Positions 36,113 through 44,993 of a stretch of 64,000 bases of DNA are shown here, piece by piece (positions within the stretch are counted from its first letter, which is position 1; the number at the start of each line of letters is the position of its first letter). The notes under the pieces were generated by a model. It made no database searches. It was not told the origin of the DNA and saw nothing but the letters and a program-made list of their open reading frames with translations. The translations under genes and the position numbers were made by a program. Location: NCBI GenBank assembly GCA_903907955.1, contig CAIVPZ010000154.1, positions 62,001 to 126,000 of the forward strand, read 5' to 3'. Source of the stretch: an uncultured Acetobacteraceae bacterium (lineage in GTDB: Bacteria; Pseudomonadota; Alphaproteobacteria; Acetobacterales; Acetobacteraceae).

Positions 36113-36877
36113 ATGACCTGGCTGCAAGCCGCTCCGACGATCACCGCCGCGTTCCTGGCCTCGTTCGTCGAATTTGTGGAGGCGGCCACCATCGTGCTGG
36201 CGGTCGGCACGGTGCGGGGATGGCGATCCGCCCTGGGCGGGACCGCCATCGCCGTGCTGGTGCTGTTTGCGATGGTGCTGGTGCTCGGGCCCGCACTCAC
36301 GCACGTGCCGCAGCAGGCGATGCAGCTCGTTGTCGGGTTGCTGCTGCTGCTGTTCGGCATGCGCTGGCTGCGCAAGGCGATCCTGCGCGGCGCCGGCATA
36401 ATCGCGCTGCATGACGAGGACGCGATTTTCCGCAGCGAGACCGACTCTCTTCGCCGCGCCGGCGCTATGGCGGGCCGGGGTCTTGACCTCGTCGCTGCCG
36501 CCACAGCTTTCAAGGCGGTGCTGCTGGAGGGGACCGAGGTTGCGTTCATCGTCATTGGCATTGGCGCCAGCGGAGCCGGACTGTTGCTGCCGGCTGCTGT
36601 CGGGGCGGCTGCCGCGGCGCTGCTGGTTCTCGCCATCGCCGCGGCGGTCCACCGGCCGCTGGCGCGGGTGCCGGAGAACACGGTGAAATTCGTTGTCGGT
36701 GTGCTGATCACCGCGTTCGGCGTCAACTGGACCGGAGAGGGGCTCGGCATCGCCTGGCCCGGGCGTGATCTCGCCCTGCTGGCCTTGGCAAGTGGCCTTC
36801 TCGCCGCCGCCTTGCTGGGCGTGCGGGTGGCCGAAAGCGTGGGTTCCCGTGGCGCCACGCGCCCGGCCGTCCGATGA
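36113..36877 (+). CDS. polytopic membrane protein (COG4280-like, possible metal/ion transporter)
   Basis: A 254-residue membrane protein with about seven hydrophobic segments. Two acidic intramembrane motifs, SFVEFVEAATIVLAVG (start) and LLEGTEVAFIVIGIGASG (middle), form an inverted-repeat-like pair. This pattern recalls COG4280 proteins and, more remotely, FTR1/Gdt1-type cation transporters, so metal transport is a guess. It follows the ferredoxin by 27 nt and overlaps the next small gene by ATGA, so it is part of the flavoprotein operon. Confidence 0.65.
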   Translation: MTWLQAAPTITAAFLASFVEFVEAATIVLAVGTVRGWRSALGGTAIAVLVLFAMVLVLGPALTHVPQQAMQLVVGLLLLLFGMRWLRKAILRGAGIIALHDEDAIFRSETDSLRRAGAMAGRGLDLVAAATAFKAVLLEGTEVAFIVIGIGASGAGLLLPAAVGAAAAALLVLAIAAAVHRPLARVPENTVKFVVGVLITAFGVNWTGEGLGIAWPGRDLALLALASGLLAAALLGVRVAESVGSRGATRPAVR

Positions 36878-37092
36878 TGCACGCGATCCGCGCGATCTTC
36901 GGCCTGTTCGTCGATGACGGCGCGCTTGCCGTTGGTTTGCTGGCCTGGACCGCTCTCATCGGGCTCGCTGTCCGGCTTTGGCCGGTCACGTCCTTCGCAG
37001 TTCTGGGAACGGCGTTGTTCCTCGGCTATGTCGCGATCCTGATTGGCAACGTGGTGCTTGCGGCGCATGCGCACGCGCTGCGCCGACGCTGA
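36874..37092 (+). CDS. small integral membrane protein (72 aa)
   Basis: 72 residues with two hydrophobic segments (LAVGLLAWTALIGLAVRLWP and SFAVLGTALFLGYVAILIGN) and a basic C-terminus. It overlaps the stop of the COG4280-like gene by ATGA, so the two are translated together and may form one complex. No family was recognised. Confidence 0.6.
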   Translation: MMHAIRAIFGLFVDDGALAVGLLAWTALIGLAVRLWPVTSFAVLGTALFLGYVAILIGNVVLAAHAHALRRR

Positions 37093-37359
37093 CTGCTGCG
37101 GCGCGGGCGATTGCGGCGATGCGGGCGGGCGGTCGGGGGAGTTGGGCACCTGCCGGGCGTGGCCCCTCGGTTGCTTGGCGTGAAATAGCCATGGCGCGGT
37201 CGTTGACTAACGTGGCCGTCCAGTGTATTGCATTTCTCAACCTTGAGTGGCCGTGCTTTCCATGCATCCGGCGCACTCAGGTTTGCCGAACAGCGGTCTC
37301 CGTGTTGTTGCGGCTGCAACGCGTTACGATCTCACACAGACCGCTTGGGCAAGGTTGAA

Positions 37360-37617
37360 ATGAGTTTCGGAGCCGTCTCAGGTCGACAGGATGCGGACAG
37401 CGTGAACGGCGTAGTGGCGCAGAGCTGCAGCGCCTGCCCGGCGGTGTGTGCAGACTCCTGCTGCAGCGGCGCCATTCAGACCAACGCCGATGGGTCGGTC
37501 AGCATCATTTCCGAGTTCTGTGCTGGTTGCGGCGGCTGCCTCGCAGTGTGCGCGTTGCAAAAAATCTGGATGGACAACGGTGTTGCGCGCCTGGCCGACG
37601 AACCGGCCGCCGGATGA
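37360..37617 (+). CDS. cysteine-rich small ferredoxin-like protein
   Basis: 85 residues with nine cysteines. The second group (Cys54/57/60/64, FCAGCGGCLAVC) is a classical 4Fe-4S motif. The first group (Cys23/26/30/34/35, SCSACPAVCADSCC) has the spacing Cx2Cx3Cx3CC, unusual for a ferredoxin, so it may hold a second, differently ligated cluster. The start ATG 37360 follows an AAGG site. It stands alone between the flavoprotein operon and the TonB-dependent receptor. A low-potential donor for the HAD/BCR activator is a reasonable role, unproven. Confidence 0.65.
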   Translation: MSFGAVSGRQDADSVNGVVAQSCSACPAVCADSCCSGAIQTNADGSVSIISEFCAGCGGCLAVCALQKIWMDNGVARLADEPAAG

Positions 37618-37712
37618 TGCAGACGATTGTCCGAGCGCGCCGTTCAAACGCTGTCCTGCATCCCAATGATCGATGTTTAGGCTCGACCGTGAGCGTGTGC
37701 CTCTGCGCAAGC

Positions 37713-37738
37713 CCATTGTGTGCATCGGCGCACAATGG
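37713..37738. repeat. near-perfect inverted repeat (operator or hairpin)
   Basis: CCATTGTGTGC (37713-37723), ATCG, GCGCACAATGG (37728-37738): 10 of 11 positions pair. There is no T-tract after it, so a protein-binding palindrome is at least as likely as a terminator for the ferredoxin gene about 95 nt upstream. Confidence 0.55.
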
Positions 37739-38088
37739 CGCAGCGCGATGCATTACGTTATCGTAGCGTCACACCGCTCGCCAGCCGTAATGGACCGATA
37801 GGCGGGGCCGCATCCGCTGCTTGCCCGCCGCATCACGCGGTCGGAGCCGACGCCCTCCCATTCGTTGCTGGCCTGCGGGCAACGCCTCGGGTTTGCTCGC
37901 GTCCGGCGGGATTGCCGAAGGACGCGGAGGGGACGCCCGGCCTGTTGCCGGTGAACCACAGCTGGAGAAAGGATCGATATGCCCCGACAAGCGCGCCATC
38001 CTGCGCGGCATCGTGGCCTGACCGCGAGGTCTCACCAACGCTGTCGCCACTCCCCAAGCATGAAGAACATTTCTTCAGCCGCCGGCTG

Positions 38089-38153
38089 TTTTGCGATGGA
38101 CAGGGCGCCGATCAAACCACTATCCTCGCGGTAGATTGATAACGATCCTACGT
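38089..38153 (+). promoter_or_regulatory. shared 65-bp upstream element, copy 2
   Basis: The gapless counterpart of 33867-33931 (50 of 65 positions identical), ending 24 nt before the GTG of the TonB-dependent receptor. Its closeness to the start suggests that it contains the promoter itself or a site in the 5' leader. Confidence 0.65.
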
Positions 38154-38177
38154 CCGGCTGCCGGAGTTTAGAAGCAA

Positions 38178-40676
38178 GTGCAGAACACCGAATTTGGCCC
38201 CATCAGCGGCAAGGTCGCTGTTAAGGCCCTCATCGTTGGCGTCAGCATGCTGTATCCGCTGAACCTCGCGGCGCAGTCGGTCGGGGTCGCGCTCCCATCC
38301 TCCGCCGGTGCCGCTGCGGCCGATAGCAGCGCGACGACCGCGCCCGGATCGGTTGACGCATCCCCTGCGTCCTCGCCGAGCACCGCCCCTGCGCCCTCCG
38401 CTGGCGCTGCCGCGGCCGATGCCGGACCGGACGCCAGCCCCGAGGGTGTCCAGGACGTGGTCATCAACGCGCGCAAGCGCACCGAGAACCTGCAGGAAAT
38501 ACCGGCACCGATCACCTATGTCAGTGGCGACCAACTTCAGCAGGACAATATCCAGAACATCCGTCAGTTCGAACAAGTTCTGCCGTCGTTCAGTTGGGCG
38601 GCCTCCAACCCCAAGCAGACCAATATCGGCGTCCGCGGCATCGGCAATAATGGCGGCAACAACGACGGCATCGACCCAAGCGTCGGCGTCTTCGTCGACG
38701 GTGTCTATGCCGGTCGCCTGGGCGAAGTGACCAGCAACTTCAACGATCTTGAATCCGTCGTTCTGCTGCGCGGCCCGCAGGGCACCCTGTTCGGCAAGAA
38801 TACGATCGGGGGAGCGCTGTTGATCAACTCCCAGGCGCCGAGCTTTACCCGCGGCGCCGAGTTCGAAACCTCTCTCGGGACCTACGACCTGAACGAGTTC
38901 AAGGGGAACGTCACGGGGGCGGTGGTCGACGGGACCGTCGCGATGCGGCTGGCCGCCTACTACACCAGCCCAAACGGCTACCTCACGAATATCTATAACG
39001 GGAGCACCTATGCCCAGCAGCAGGGCCAGGGGGTGCGTGCGCAGGCGCTGATTACGCCCAACCCGGACCTCACCATCCGGATCATTGCGGAGCACGATTC
39101 CCAGGACTTCAACCTCCCGACGCCCACCACGTGGGGCGTACTGGCGGGCAGTGGCGCAACCGCCAAGTGCAAGAAGGGTGTTCCTTCCGGCGGCAATCTG
39201 CAAACCCGCATGGCGTGCGCCGGGTACACGTTGCTGGTGGCAAGTCCGTACGATCACGAAATAGACCTCAACCAACGCGCGTCCGCCGCGACGGACACCA
39301 CGTCGTTGACCGGTCAGGTCGACTGGAACGTTGGCTACGGCACGATTACGTCCATCACGGGTTACCGCGACTGGCACTTTCACCCGTACAACGACAACGA
39401 CGGGACGCAGTTGGACGCCATACGGCAATTCGGAACCACCAATTCGGTGCAGACCTACACTGAGGAACTTCGCTGGGCGTCGCCAAAAGGAAGCACATTC
39501 GAGACGGTCGCGGGCTTGTACTTCTATGACCAGGTTCTCGCCGCGGATCAGATGCAGGTACTGGGATCGCAATACCGAATCTACTCCGGCAAGAGTTATC
39601 CAACTGGCACATCATGGGCATCCTCCTATACCGTCAACGATAACTCGGAAGCCGCATTTGCCCATACGATATGGCATGTGACCGACCGTTGGGCCATCAA
39701 TGGTGGCCTGCGCTGGACGTACGAGTACAAAGCCGTCGATTGGACGGGGTTTGCGATCAACGGCACCCCGGTCGCGACTGTCAACGCCATCAACGGCGGC
39801 AAGTTTGTCACCAACGTCAGTAACAAGGCGACCGACGGCTCCCCCGGCGGAGAACTGGGCACGAGCTACCAGGTGACCGACGACGCGCTGGCCTATGTTC
39901 TGTATTCGCACGGATCGGTCGCCAAGGGAATCAATGCGCCGGCGCTCACCAATGCAACGGCGCTCCGGGCCGGTGGCAACCAGATCATCGCGCCCGAAGA
40001 TGCCGACGCCGTCGAACTTGGTGCGAAGACCGAATGGTTCGAGCACCGCCTGGTGGTGAATGCCGACATTTTCGACCAGTACGTCTGGAACTACCAGACC
40101 ACGCAGGCGGCACTCGCTTACAACAACGGCGTGCCAGCCAGCACCTCGTTCCTCGCCAATGTCGGTTCCGTCATCAGCCGCGGCGCCGAGGTCCAGGTCA
40201 CCGTGAAGCCGGCCCCCGGTTGGCACATCACCGGCTGGGCAGCCTATAACAACGCGTCCTACGGCTCCTTCCATGACGCGCAGTGCCCGCAGGAGAGCGG
40301 CGTCGCCGCTGTGTGCGACCTCACCGGCAAGCAGGTTCCGTTCACGCCGCGGTACAGCACCGATTTGCGGGCCGAATACGAGCATCAAATCGGTGAGGGG
40401 ATCAATGCCTACTTTGTTGCTGATTGGAACTGGCGCTCCGCCCAGAACGTATCATTGTCGCTCGATCCCTACAGCGACATCAAGCCTTACGGGATCGTGA
40501 ACCTTCGCGTCGGTGCGCGCATGCTGAATGAAACGCTGGATCTTTCACTGTTCGGAAACAATCTCTTCAACGCAAATTACCTCATCACCAGCACGTATAA
40601 CTCCACCACGAAAACCTTCACCGCACTGGCGGGCGCGCCACTTCAGGTTGGCATGACCGCGCGGCTGAAGTTCTAG
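38178..40676 (+). CDS. TonB-dependent outer-membrane receptor
   Basis: An 832-residue TonB-dependent receptor. A signal-like hydrophobic stretch (VAVKALIVGVSMLYPLNLAA) is followed by an unusual Ala/Ser/Pro-rich linker (residues about 35-92). The TonB-box-like DVVINARKR and the plug domain (QVLPSFSWAASNPKQTNIGV; VVLLRGPQGTLFGKNTIGGA) come next. The rest is a beta-barrel ending in QVGMTARLKF with the terminal aromatic residue. It belongs to the broad group with ARKR TonB boxes that takes up varied organic ligands rather than clearly siderophores. The GTG start has a GGAG sequence about 12 nt upstream. It opens the 21-kb island, which also encodes its own TonB-ExbBD, so it is probably the entry gate for the island's substrate. 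Confidence 0.93.
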   Translation: MQNTEFGPISGKVAVKALIVGVSMLYPLNLAAQSVGVALPSSAGAAAADSSATTAPGSVDASPASSPSTAPAPSAGAAAADAGPDASPEGVQDVVINARKRTENLQEIPAPITYVSGDQLQQDNIQNIRQFEQVLPSFSWAASNPKQTNIGVRGIGNNGGNNDGIDPSVGVFVDGVYAGRLGEVTSNFNDLESVVLLRGPQGTLFGKNTIGGALLINSQAPSFTRGAEFETSLGTYDLNEFKGNVTGAVVDGTVAMRLAAYYTSPNGYLTNIYNGSTYAQQQGQGVRAQALITPNPDLTIRIIAEHDSQDFNLPTPTTWGVLAGSGATAKCKKGVPSGGNLQTRMACAGYTLLVASPYDHEIDLNQRASAATDTTSLTGQVDWNVGYGTITSITGYRDWHFHPYNDNDGTQLDAIRQFGTTNSVQTYTEELRWASPKGSTFETVAGLYFYDQVLAADQMQVLGSQYRIYSGKSYPTGTSWASSYTVNDNSEAAFAHTIWHVTDRWAINGGLRWTYEYKAVDWTGFAINGTPVATVNAINGGKFVTNVSNKATDGSPGGELGTSYQVTDDALAYVLYSHGSVAKGINAPALTNATALRAGGNQIIAPEDADAVELGAKTEWFEHRLVVNADIFDQYVWNYQTTQAALAYNNGVPASTSFLANVGSVISRGAEVQVTVKPAPGWHITGWAAYNNASYGSFHDAQCPQESGVAAVCDLTGKQVPFTPRYSTDLRAEYEHQIGEGINAYFVADWNWRSAQNVSLSLDPYSDIKPYGIVNLRVGARMLNETLDLSLFGNNLFNANYLITSTYNSTTKTFTALAGAPLQVGMTARLKF

Positions 40677-40686
40677 AGACGATGTC

Positions 40687-40698
40687 TTGGTTAACCAA
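40687..40698. repeat. perfect 12-bp palindrome between receptor and activator genes
   Basis: TTGGTTAACCAA, 10 nt after the receptor stop and 78 nt before the activator start. It could be an operator for an internal promoter. At 12 bp chance is possible. Confidence 0.35.
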
Positions 40699-40775
40699 CC
40701 CGATCCAGCGGGCGGTTCAGGTCGAGTCGCACCGCCGGATGCCGACAACACTAAACTGCAAGTCAGGAGCGGCAA

Positions 40776-41615
40776 ATGGCCAGTGAGAATACCGTGAAGG
40801 GAATCTATGCCGGCGTCGATGTCGGATCGTTGGCCACGAAGTCGGTCATCATCCGCGACGGGGAGATTACCGGACATGCGATCATTCCTTCCGGCCACAA
40901 CTCGGAAGAGAGTGGTCTCACAGCCTTGGCCCAGGCATTGAACAACGCCGGGCTGGAGCGGTCGGATGTCACCCACATCGTATCCACCGGCTATGGGCGC
41001 ATTACCGCGAGCTATGCGACCAAGACGGTGACCGAGATCACCTGCCACGCCAAGGGGGCAAATTACCTGTTTCCCAACGTGCGCACCATCATCGATATTG
41101 GCGGCCAGGACTGCAAGGCGATCCGCGTCGATCCCGACGGAACGGTCGCGGATTTCGCGATGAACGATAAGTGCGCGGCCGGCACCGGTCGGTTCCTCGA
41201 GGTGATGGCGGGTGTCTTCAAGGTGCCGCTGGCGCAACTCGGCGAATTGGCGCTGGAAGCTGAGGCCATCGTGCCGATGAGCAGCACCTGCACGGTGTTT
41301 GTGGAGTCGGAGACGATCTCGTTGCTCGCCCGCGGCGAGAAGCCGAAGAACATCCAGGCGGGAATCCACCATTCCATTGCGCTTCGCATCGCCGGCCTGT
41401 TTTCCCGCGTCGGCATCCGCAGCGACGTCTACTTCTCCGGCGGGGTCGCCAAGAACAAGGGGATGCGCAAGGCGCTCGAAGAGGTTCTGAAAGTTACCAT
41501 CGTCGAGCCGGTGTTCGACCCGCAGTTGACCGGTGCGCTCGGCGCGGCCGTTCTTGCCGAGGGGATCGGCGCCAAGGCGCAGAAACGTGCGCTCGAAGCG
41601 GTTTCGGCCCAGTGA
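40776..41615 (+). CDS. activator ATPase of 2-hydroxyacyl-CoA dehydratase/benzoyl-CoA reductase-like enzymes (HgdC/BcrD type)
   Basis: A 279-residue ASKHA-fold ATPase of the BadF/BadG/BcrA/BcrD/HgdC family. Nucleotide-binding motifs are GVDVGSLATKSVII and IDIGGQDCKAIRVD. The two cysteines that bridge one [4Fe-4S] cluster across the homodimer are Cys133 (NDKCAAGTGRF) and Cys172 (MSSTCTVFVESE). In this family ATP binding and hydrolysis power the transfer of one electron at very low potential to the catalytic heterodimer. CAGGAG lies 6 nt before the ATG. This is the only activator gene in the window and must serve the small subunit at 43.8 kb and presumably all three large subunits. It acts in the cytoplasm; the Fe-S cluster is oxygen-sensitive in known relatives. 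Confidence 0.92.
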   Translation: MASENTVKGIYAGVDVGSLATKSVIIRDGEITGHAIIPSGHNSEESGLTALAQALNNAGLERSDVTHIVSTGYGRITASYATKTVTEITCHAKGANYLFPNVRTIIDIGGQDCKAIRVDPDGTVADFAMNDKCAAGTGRFLEVMAGVFKVPLAQLGELALEAEAIVPMSSTCTVFVESETISLLARGEKPKNIQAGIHHSIALRIAGLFSRVGIRSDVYFSGGVAKNKGMRKALEEVLKVTIVEPVFDPQLTGALGAAVLAEGIGAKAQKRALEAVSAQ

Positions 41616-41936
41616 CAGCGGCGGTGCGGTTGCGGATGCGGCACGCCGACAGTGGTCGGCGTGGATGGGATCGTCCCTGACAGGGGGCTTGTGCATCGTT
41701 CAAGGTCGGTTGGGAGGCGCGTGCAGGCGCCAGCGGCGGGATGAGTGCCGGGACCTCGCAACTCCCCCGCCCATCGGAGACACGTGTGTGGCGAGTCGGA
41801 CTGAATCGGCCGTGAACGGATCGCTGATGTCGGCGGCTGTGCGGCGCCCCGTGGAGCCGGCGGAATACGTTTCCCACGGACTCCTGATGTCGACCAACGG
41901 ACCGACTTCCCCTTCCTCCGGTTTGGATGATGCGGC
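41616..41936. other. 321-nt gap inside the island
   Basis: Between the activator and the importer ATPase. It holds a 9-bp perfect hairpin 26 nt after the activator stop (41642-41663) and a weak CCCT-GAC-AGGG hairpin just after it. An open frame reaches across to overlap the ATPase start but has no family character. It may contain a processing or attenuation site and a secondary promoter. Confidence 0.4.
41642..41663 (+). terminator. perfect hairpin after the activator gene (attenuator or terminator)
   Basis: CACGCCGAC-AGTG-GTCGGCGTG: 9-bp perfect stem with a 4-nt loop. It is not followed by a T-run, so it may reduce rather than stop read-through into the ABC importer genes. Confidence 0.5.
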
Positions 41937-42869
41937 ATGAATGAAATATTGGCGCGGGAGCTGGAGGCGCCGGCGTACGGCCCGGCGTTGCTGTTCTCCG
42001 AATCCGAATCGGGGGCCGGATTGGCTGAACCGGCGGCCCCGATCGCCGGCCGCAGGAAGCTGCCGGACATGATGGCCAGGCAGTATGAGCCCCCTCTTCT
42101 CGCCGTGAAGGACCTGGTGATTACCTACGAACACCAGAAAACCGGCGCACAGACCGAGGCTGTTCACTGCGTCAGTCTGGACATCGAAGAAGGTGAGTTC
42201 GTTACGATCGTCGGGCTCAGCGGCTGCGGCAAGACGTCGTTTCTGAATGCCGTTGCCGGGTTGGTGAAGGCGGTTTCTGGCAGCATTACTGTTGCCGGTA
42301 GGCGGGTCGACCGGCCTGGTCCCGATCGCGCCGTGGTGTTCCAGAAGGCGACGCTGCTGCCATGGCGAACCGTGATGGACAATATCACCTATGGCCTCGA
42401 ACTTCGTGGGATTCCCAAACAGCAGGCGCGTCAGAAGGCGGGCCGGTATGTGGACCTCGTTCAGTTGCGCGGATTCGAGCATTTCCATCCTGCCGCCCTG
42501 TCCGGGGGGATGCAACAGCGGGTAAATCTCGCGCGGGCGCTGGTTACCGAGCCGTACCTGCTGCTGCTGGATGAACCTTTCGCCGCGCTGGACGCGATTA
42601 CGCGCGAGTCCATGCAGCACGAGTTGCTGGCGATCTGGAATCAGACCCGCAAGACGGTGCTGATGGTCACCCACCAGATCGACGAAGCCGTTCTGTTGTC
42701 GGACCGGGTCATTGTGTTTTCGCCCCGGCCGGCGCGGATCGCCGCCGACATCAGGATCAACTTGCCCCGGCCACGTACCGGCGAGGTACGGTTCGATCCG
42801 GTGTTCGAGCAACGCACGAAGGAAGTCTTCGACGTCATCCACCAGAGCACGGGTCAGGTGGTGCCGTGA
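41937..42869 (+). CDS. NitT/TauT-family ABC importer ATPase
   Basis: A 310-residue ATPase of the SsuB/TauB/NrtD group. It has Walker A GLSGCGKTS, the Q-loop in VVFQKATLLPWRTVMDN (the LLPW motif is typical), signature LSGGMQQRVNLARAL, Walker B LLLLDEPFAALD and switch His in MVTHQIDEAV. A 45-residue non-conserved N-terminus precedes the domain, and a start at ATG 42069 or 42072 is possible. The stop overlaps the permease GTG. It energises import for the four SsuA-like binding-protein genes in the window, the only such ATPase here. Confidence 0.92.
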   Translation: MNEILARELEAPAYGPALLFSESESGAGLAEPAAPIAGRRKLPDMMARQYEPPLLAVKDLVITYEHQKTGAQTEAVHCVSLDIEEGEFVTIVGLSGCGKTSFLNAVAGLVKAVSGSITVAGRRVDRPGPDRAVVFQKATLLPWRTVMDNITYGLELRGIPKQQARQKAGRYVDLVQLRGFEHFHPAALSGGMQQRVNLARALVTEPYLLLLDEPFAALDAITRESMQHELLAIWNQTRKTVLMVTHQIDEAVLLSDRVIVFSPRPARIAADIRINLPRPRTGEVRFDPVFEQRTKEVFDVIHQSTGQVVP

Positions 42870-43756
42870 ACTCCGACGCCGCCGTCCTCACCAAGAAGAG
42901 CTTTCTTGATGCCCCGTCCAGGTCGCGCGCGTCCGCCGACCGGCAGAACAACGCAACCTGCCGGGAGATTTCGCGCTTCAAGAGACGCAAGCTGCTTGAC
43001 CACCTGAAGGGGCACGCTCTTAGCACTGCGGTATTCGTAACTGTCTTCGCCCTGTGGGAAATCGCCTCCCGCACCGGGCTGGTGGACCCAATGTTTTCGA
43101 GTTCGCCGTCCGCAGTTGTCCTGACTGGCATCGAGTTGATCTCGGATGGCACGTTGGCCAAGCATGTCCTGGCCAGCGGGAAGGTTTATGTACTCGGGGT
43201 CGGATCGGCGATTGTGCTGGGTGTGCCCATCGGGGTCGCAACAGGCTGGTTCAAATGGGTCAATCGTGCCTTCAGCCCGCTGATCTCGGCTTTTTACACC
43301 ATGCCCCGCATCGCGCTCATGCCGGTGTTCATCATCTGGTTTGGCCTGGGCACCAGCGCCAAGGTTGCCTTGGTGTTGCTGAGCGCCATATTCCCGCTGA
43401 TCGTCAACATGCAAGTCGCGATGCAGAACATTGACGAAGAATATAAGCGCGTTGGTATTGCCTATGGTGCAACCCAATGGCAATTATTCCGAACAATTGC
43501 ATTGCCGTCTTCGGTCCCATTTCTGTTGACGGGACTGCGGCTGTCGATGGGGCGTGGCATGCTGGGAGTAATTGCCGCGGAAATATTTGGTGGTGCCGAG
43601 GGGCTGGGTTATCTCATCCAATATGCCGGCGCGACCTTCCAGATCGATGTCGTCTTCGTCGGTGTCGTGGTGATCGCTGGCTTCGGTGTCATCGTCGACC
43701 GTAGCCTGGCGTACTTCGCCACGCGCGTGGATTCCTGGAAGATCACCTCGTCGTGA
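42866..43756 (+). CDS. NitT/TauT-family ABC importer permease
   Basis: A 296-residue SsuC/TauC-like permease. It has six hydrophobic segments and the coupling loop DEEYKRVGIAYGATQWQLF with ALPSSVPFLLTGLRLSMGRG. Start GTG 42866 overlaps the ATPase stop. The first 50 residues are polar and basic, longer than usual. It forms the inner-membrane channel with the 41.9-kb ATPase. Confidence 0.92.
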   Translation: MNSDAAVLTKKSFLDAPSRSRASADRQNNATCREISRFKRRKLLDHLKGHALSTAVFVTVFALWEIASRTGLVDPMFSSSPSAVVLTGIELISDGTLAKHVLASGKVYVLGVGSAIVLGVPIGVATGWFKWVNRAFSPLISAFYTMPRIALMPVFIIWFGLGTSAKVALVLLSAIFPLIVNMQVAMQNIDEEYKRVGIAYGATQWQLFRTIALPSSVPFLLTGLRLSMGRGMLGVIAAEIFGGAEGLGYLIQYAGATFQIDVVFVGVVVIAGFGVIVDRSLAYFATRVDSWKITSS

Positions 43757-43805
43757 CAACAGATCGCGCCGCGTCGACTTGTCAACACAAACCTGGAATC
43801 GCAAC

Positions 43806-44993
43806 ATGACTCTGAAATCGGTTGATGTCATTCTGAAACGGTTGGCCGAACGGCCGGCCGAGCTCGCCGCGGCCCGGGCTGCCGGCGCCAAGGTGGTCGG
43901 GTTCCAGGGATACAGCCTGCCGGAAGAATTGATCCATGCGCTGGGGCTGATTCCGCTGCGCATCGGCCTGGGCGGCAGCGACCGGTTGGTGGAACTTGGC
44001 GGCCGCTACATCTCGACCAAGAACTGCGTCTATGTTCGGGAGACCGTCGGTCTGTTCGCGGACGATACCGATCCATATATTAACAACAGCGACATCTTCG
44101 CTTTCGATGCGACCTGCCTGCAGACCTTCCGCACCGCCGAGGTGGTCCAGTACTATTTCAAGAAAAACGTGCTTATTGTCGGGGTGCCGCGCAATTTTTA
44201 CCTCGAAGAGGCGGAGACCTATTTTACCGCCGAGCTGCGCCATTTCGTCAGCCGGCTGGAGGAATTCGCGGGCGCGAAGCTGAGTTTCGAGAAGTTGGCC
44301 GACTCGATCGCGCTGTACGATCAGATCCGCGATGAGATCCTCGCCATCTATGAATACCAGGCCACGGCGCGTCCGCTGATCAGCTGGGAGGAGGTGTTTG
44401 ACGTCATCCAGGCCGGCTATGTGCTGGATCGCCGGGATTACCTGGGCCTGCTGCAGGCGCTGCATGACGAACTGGCGGCGGGGCAGGGCGCGGCGGTGAT
44501 CGCCGGGGCTGACGACGAGGCGCGGATATTCATCTCGGGCAGCGTTATTCCGCCCGGTGACAAGAAACTGATTTCCATCATCGATCAACTGGGGGGACGG
44601 GTCGTCGGGGACGATCTGTGGTCCGGCCTGATCCCCTATGTCGAGGTTGATATCAAGGAGCCAACCATCGCGGCGGTCGCCTGGGCCTATCTGCACCGGA
44701 CTCCGCACGGCGCGTTGCCCTATCTGGATTTGGCGACCGACGGACGGATTGCCCGGCTGAAGTCGTTGATCGGGAAGTTCAAGGCCAACGGCGTGATCTA
44801 CCACACGCTGCGGTATTGCGATCCCTATACATTCAAGGCGAAGGAAACCAAGGACATCCTAGAGAATATCGGCATTCCTCTGCTGGAGTTGCATACCGAA
44901 TACGCCGGCTCGGACGTGGAGGCCATCCGCACGCGGGTGGAGGCGTTTATCGAGATGATCAAGCTGAAAACCGAAACAGGAGTGGCCGCATGA
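43806..44993 (+). CDS. 2-hydroxyacyl-CoA dehydratase/benzoyl-CoA reductase-like small subunit
   Basis: A 395-residue HgdB/BcrC-like subunit containing exactly three cysteines, all at the expected ligand positions: Cys74 (STKNCVYVRE), Cys104 (FDATCLQTFR) and Cys338 (LRYCDPYTF). The spacing of 30 residues between the first two and about 230 to the third fits the cluster-binding layout of HadB/HadC. It overlaps the third large subunit by ATGA, the usual arrangement of a heterodimer. It is the only small subunit in the window, so copies 1 and 2 of the large subunit probably pair with it in trans. The substrate is unknown; related proteins include dehydratases, benzoyl-CoA reductases and double-cubane proteins. 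Confidence 0.88.
   Translation: MTLKSVDVILKRLAERPAELAAARAAGAKVVGFQGYSLPEELIHALGLIPLRIGLGGSDRLVELGGRYISTKNCVYVRETVGLFADDTDPYINNSDIFAFDATCLQTFRTAEVVQYYFKKNVLIVGVPRNFYLEEAETYFTAELRHFVSRLEEFAGAKLSFEKLADSIALYDQIRDEILAIYEYQATARPLISWEEVFDVIQAGYVLDRRDYLGLLQALHDELAAGQGAAVIAGADDEARIFISGSVIPPGDKKLISIIDQLGGRVVGDDLWSGLIPYVEVDIKEPTIAAVAWAYLHRTPHGALPYLDLATDGRIARLKSLIGKFKANGVIYHTLRYCDPYTFKAKETKDILENIGIPLLELHTEYAGSDVEAIRTRVEAFIEMIKLKTETGVAA

Larger units (their letters stand above)
37618..38177. other. 560-nt intergenic region upstream of the TonB-dependent receptor
   Basis: No gene is supported; frames are short and arginine-rich. It contains a strong inverted repeat at 37713-37738 and the shared 65-bp element at 38089-38153, which ends only 24 nt before the receptor start. 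Confidence 0.5.
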
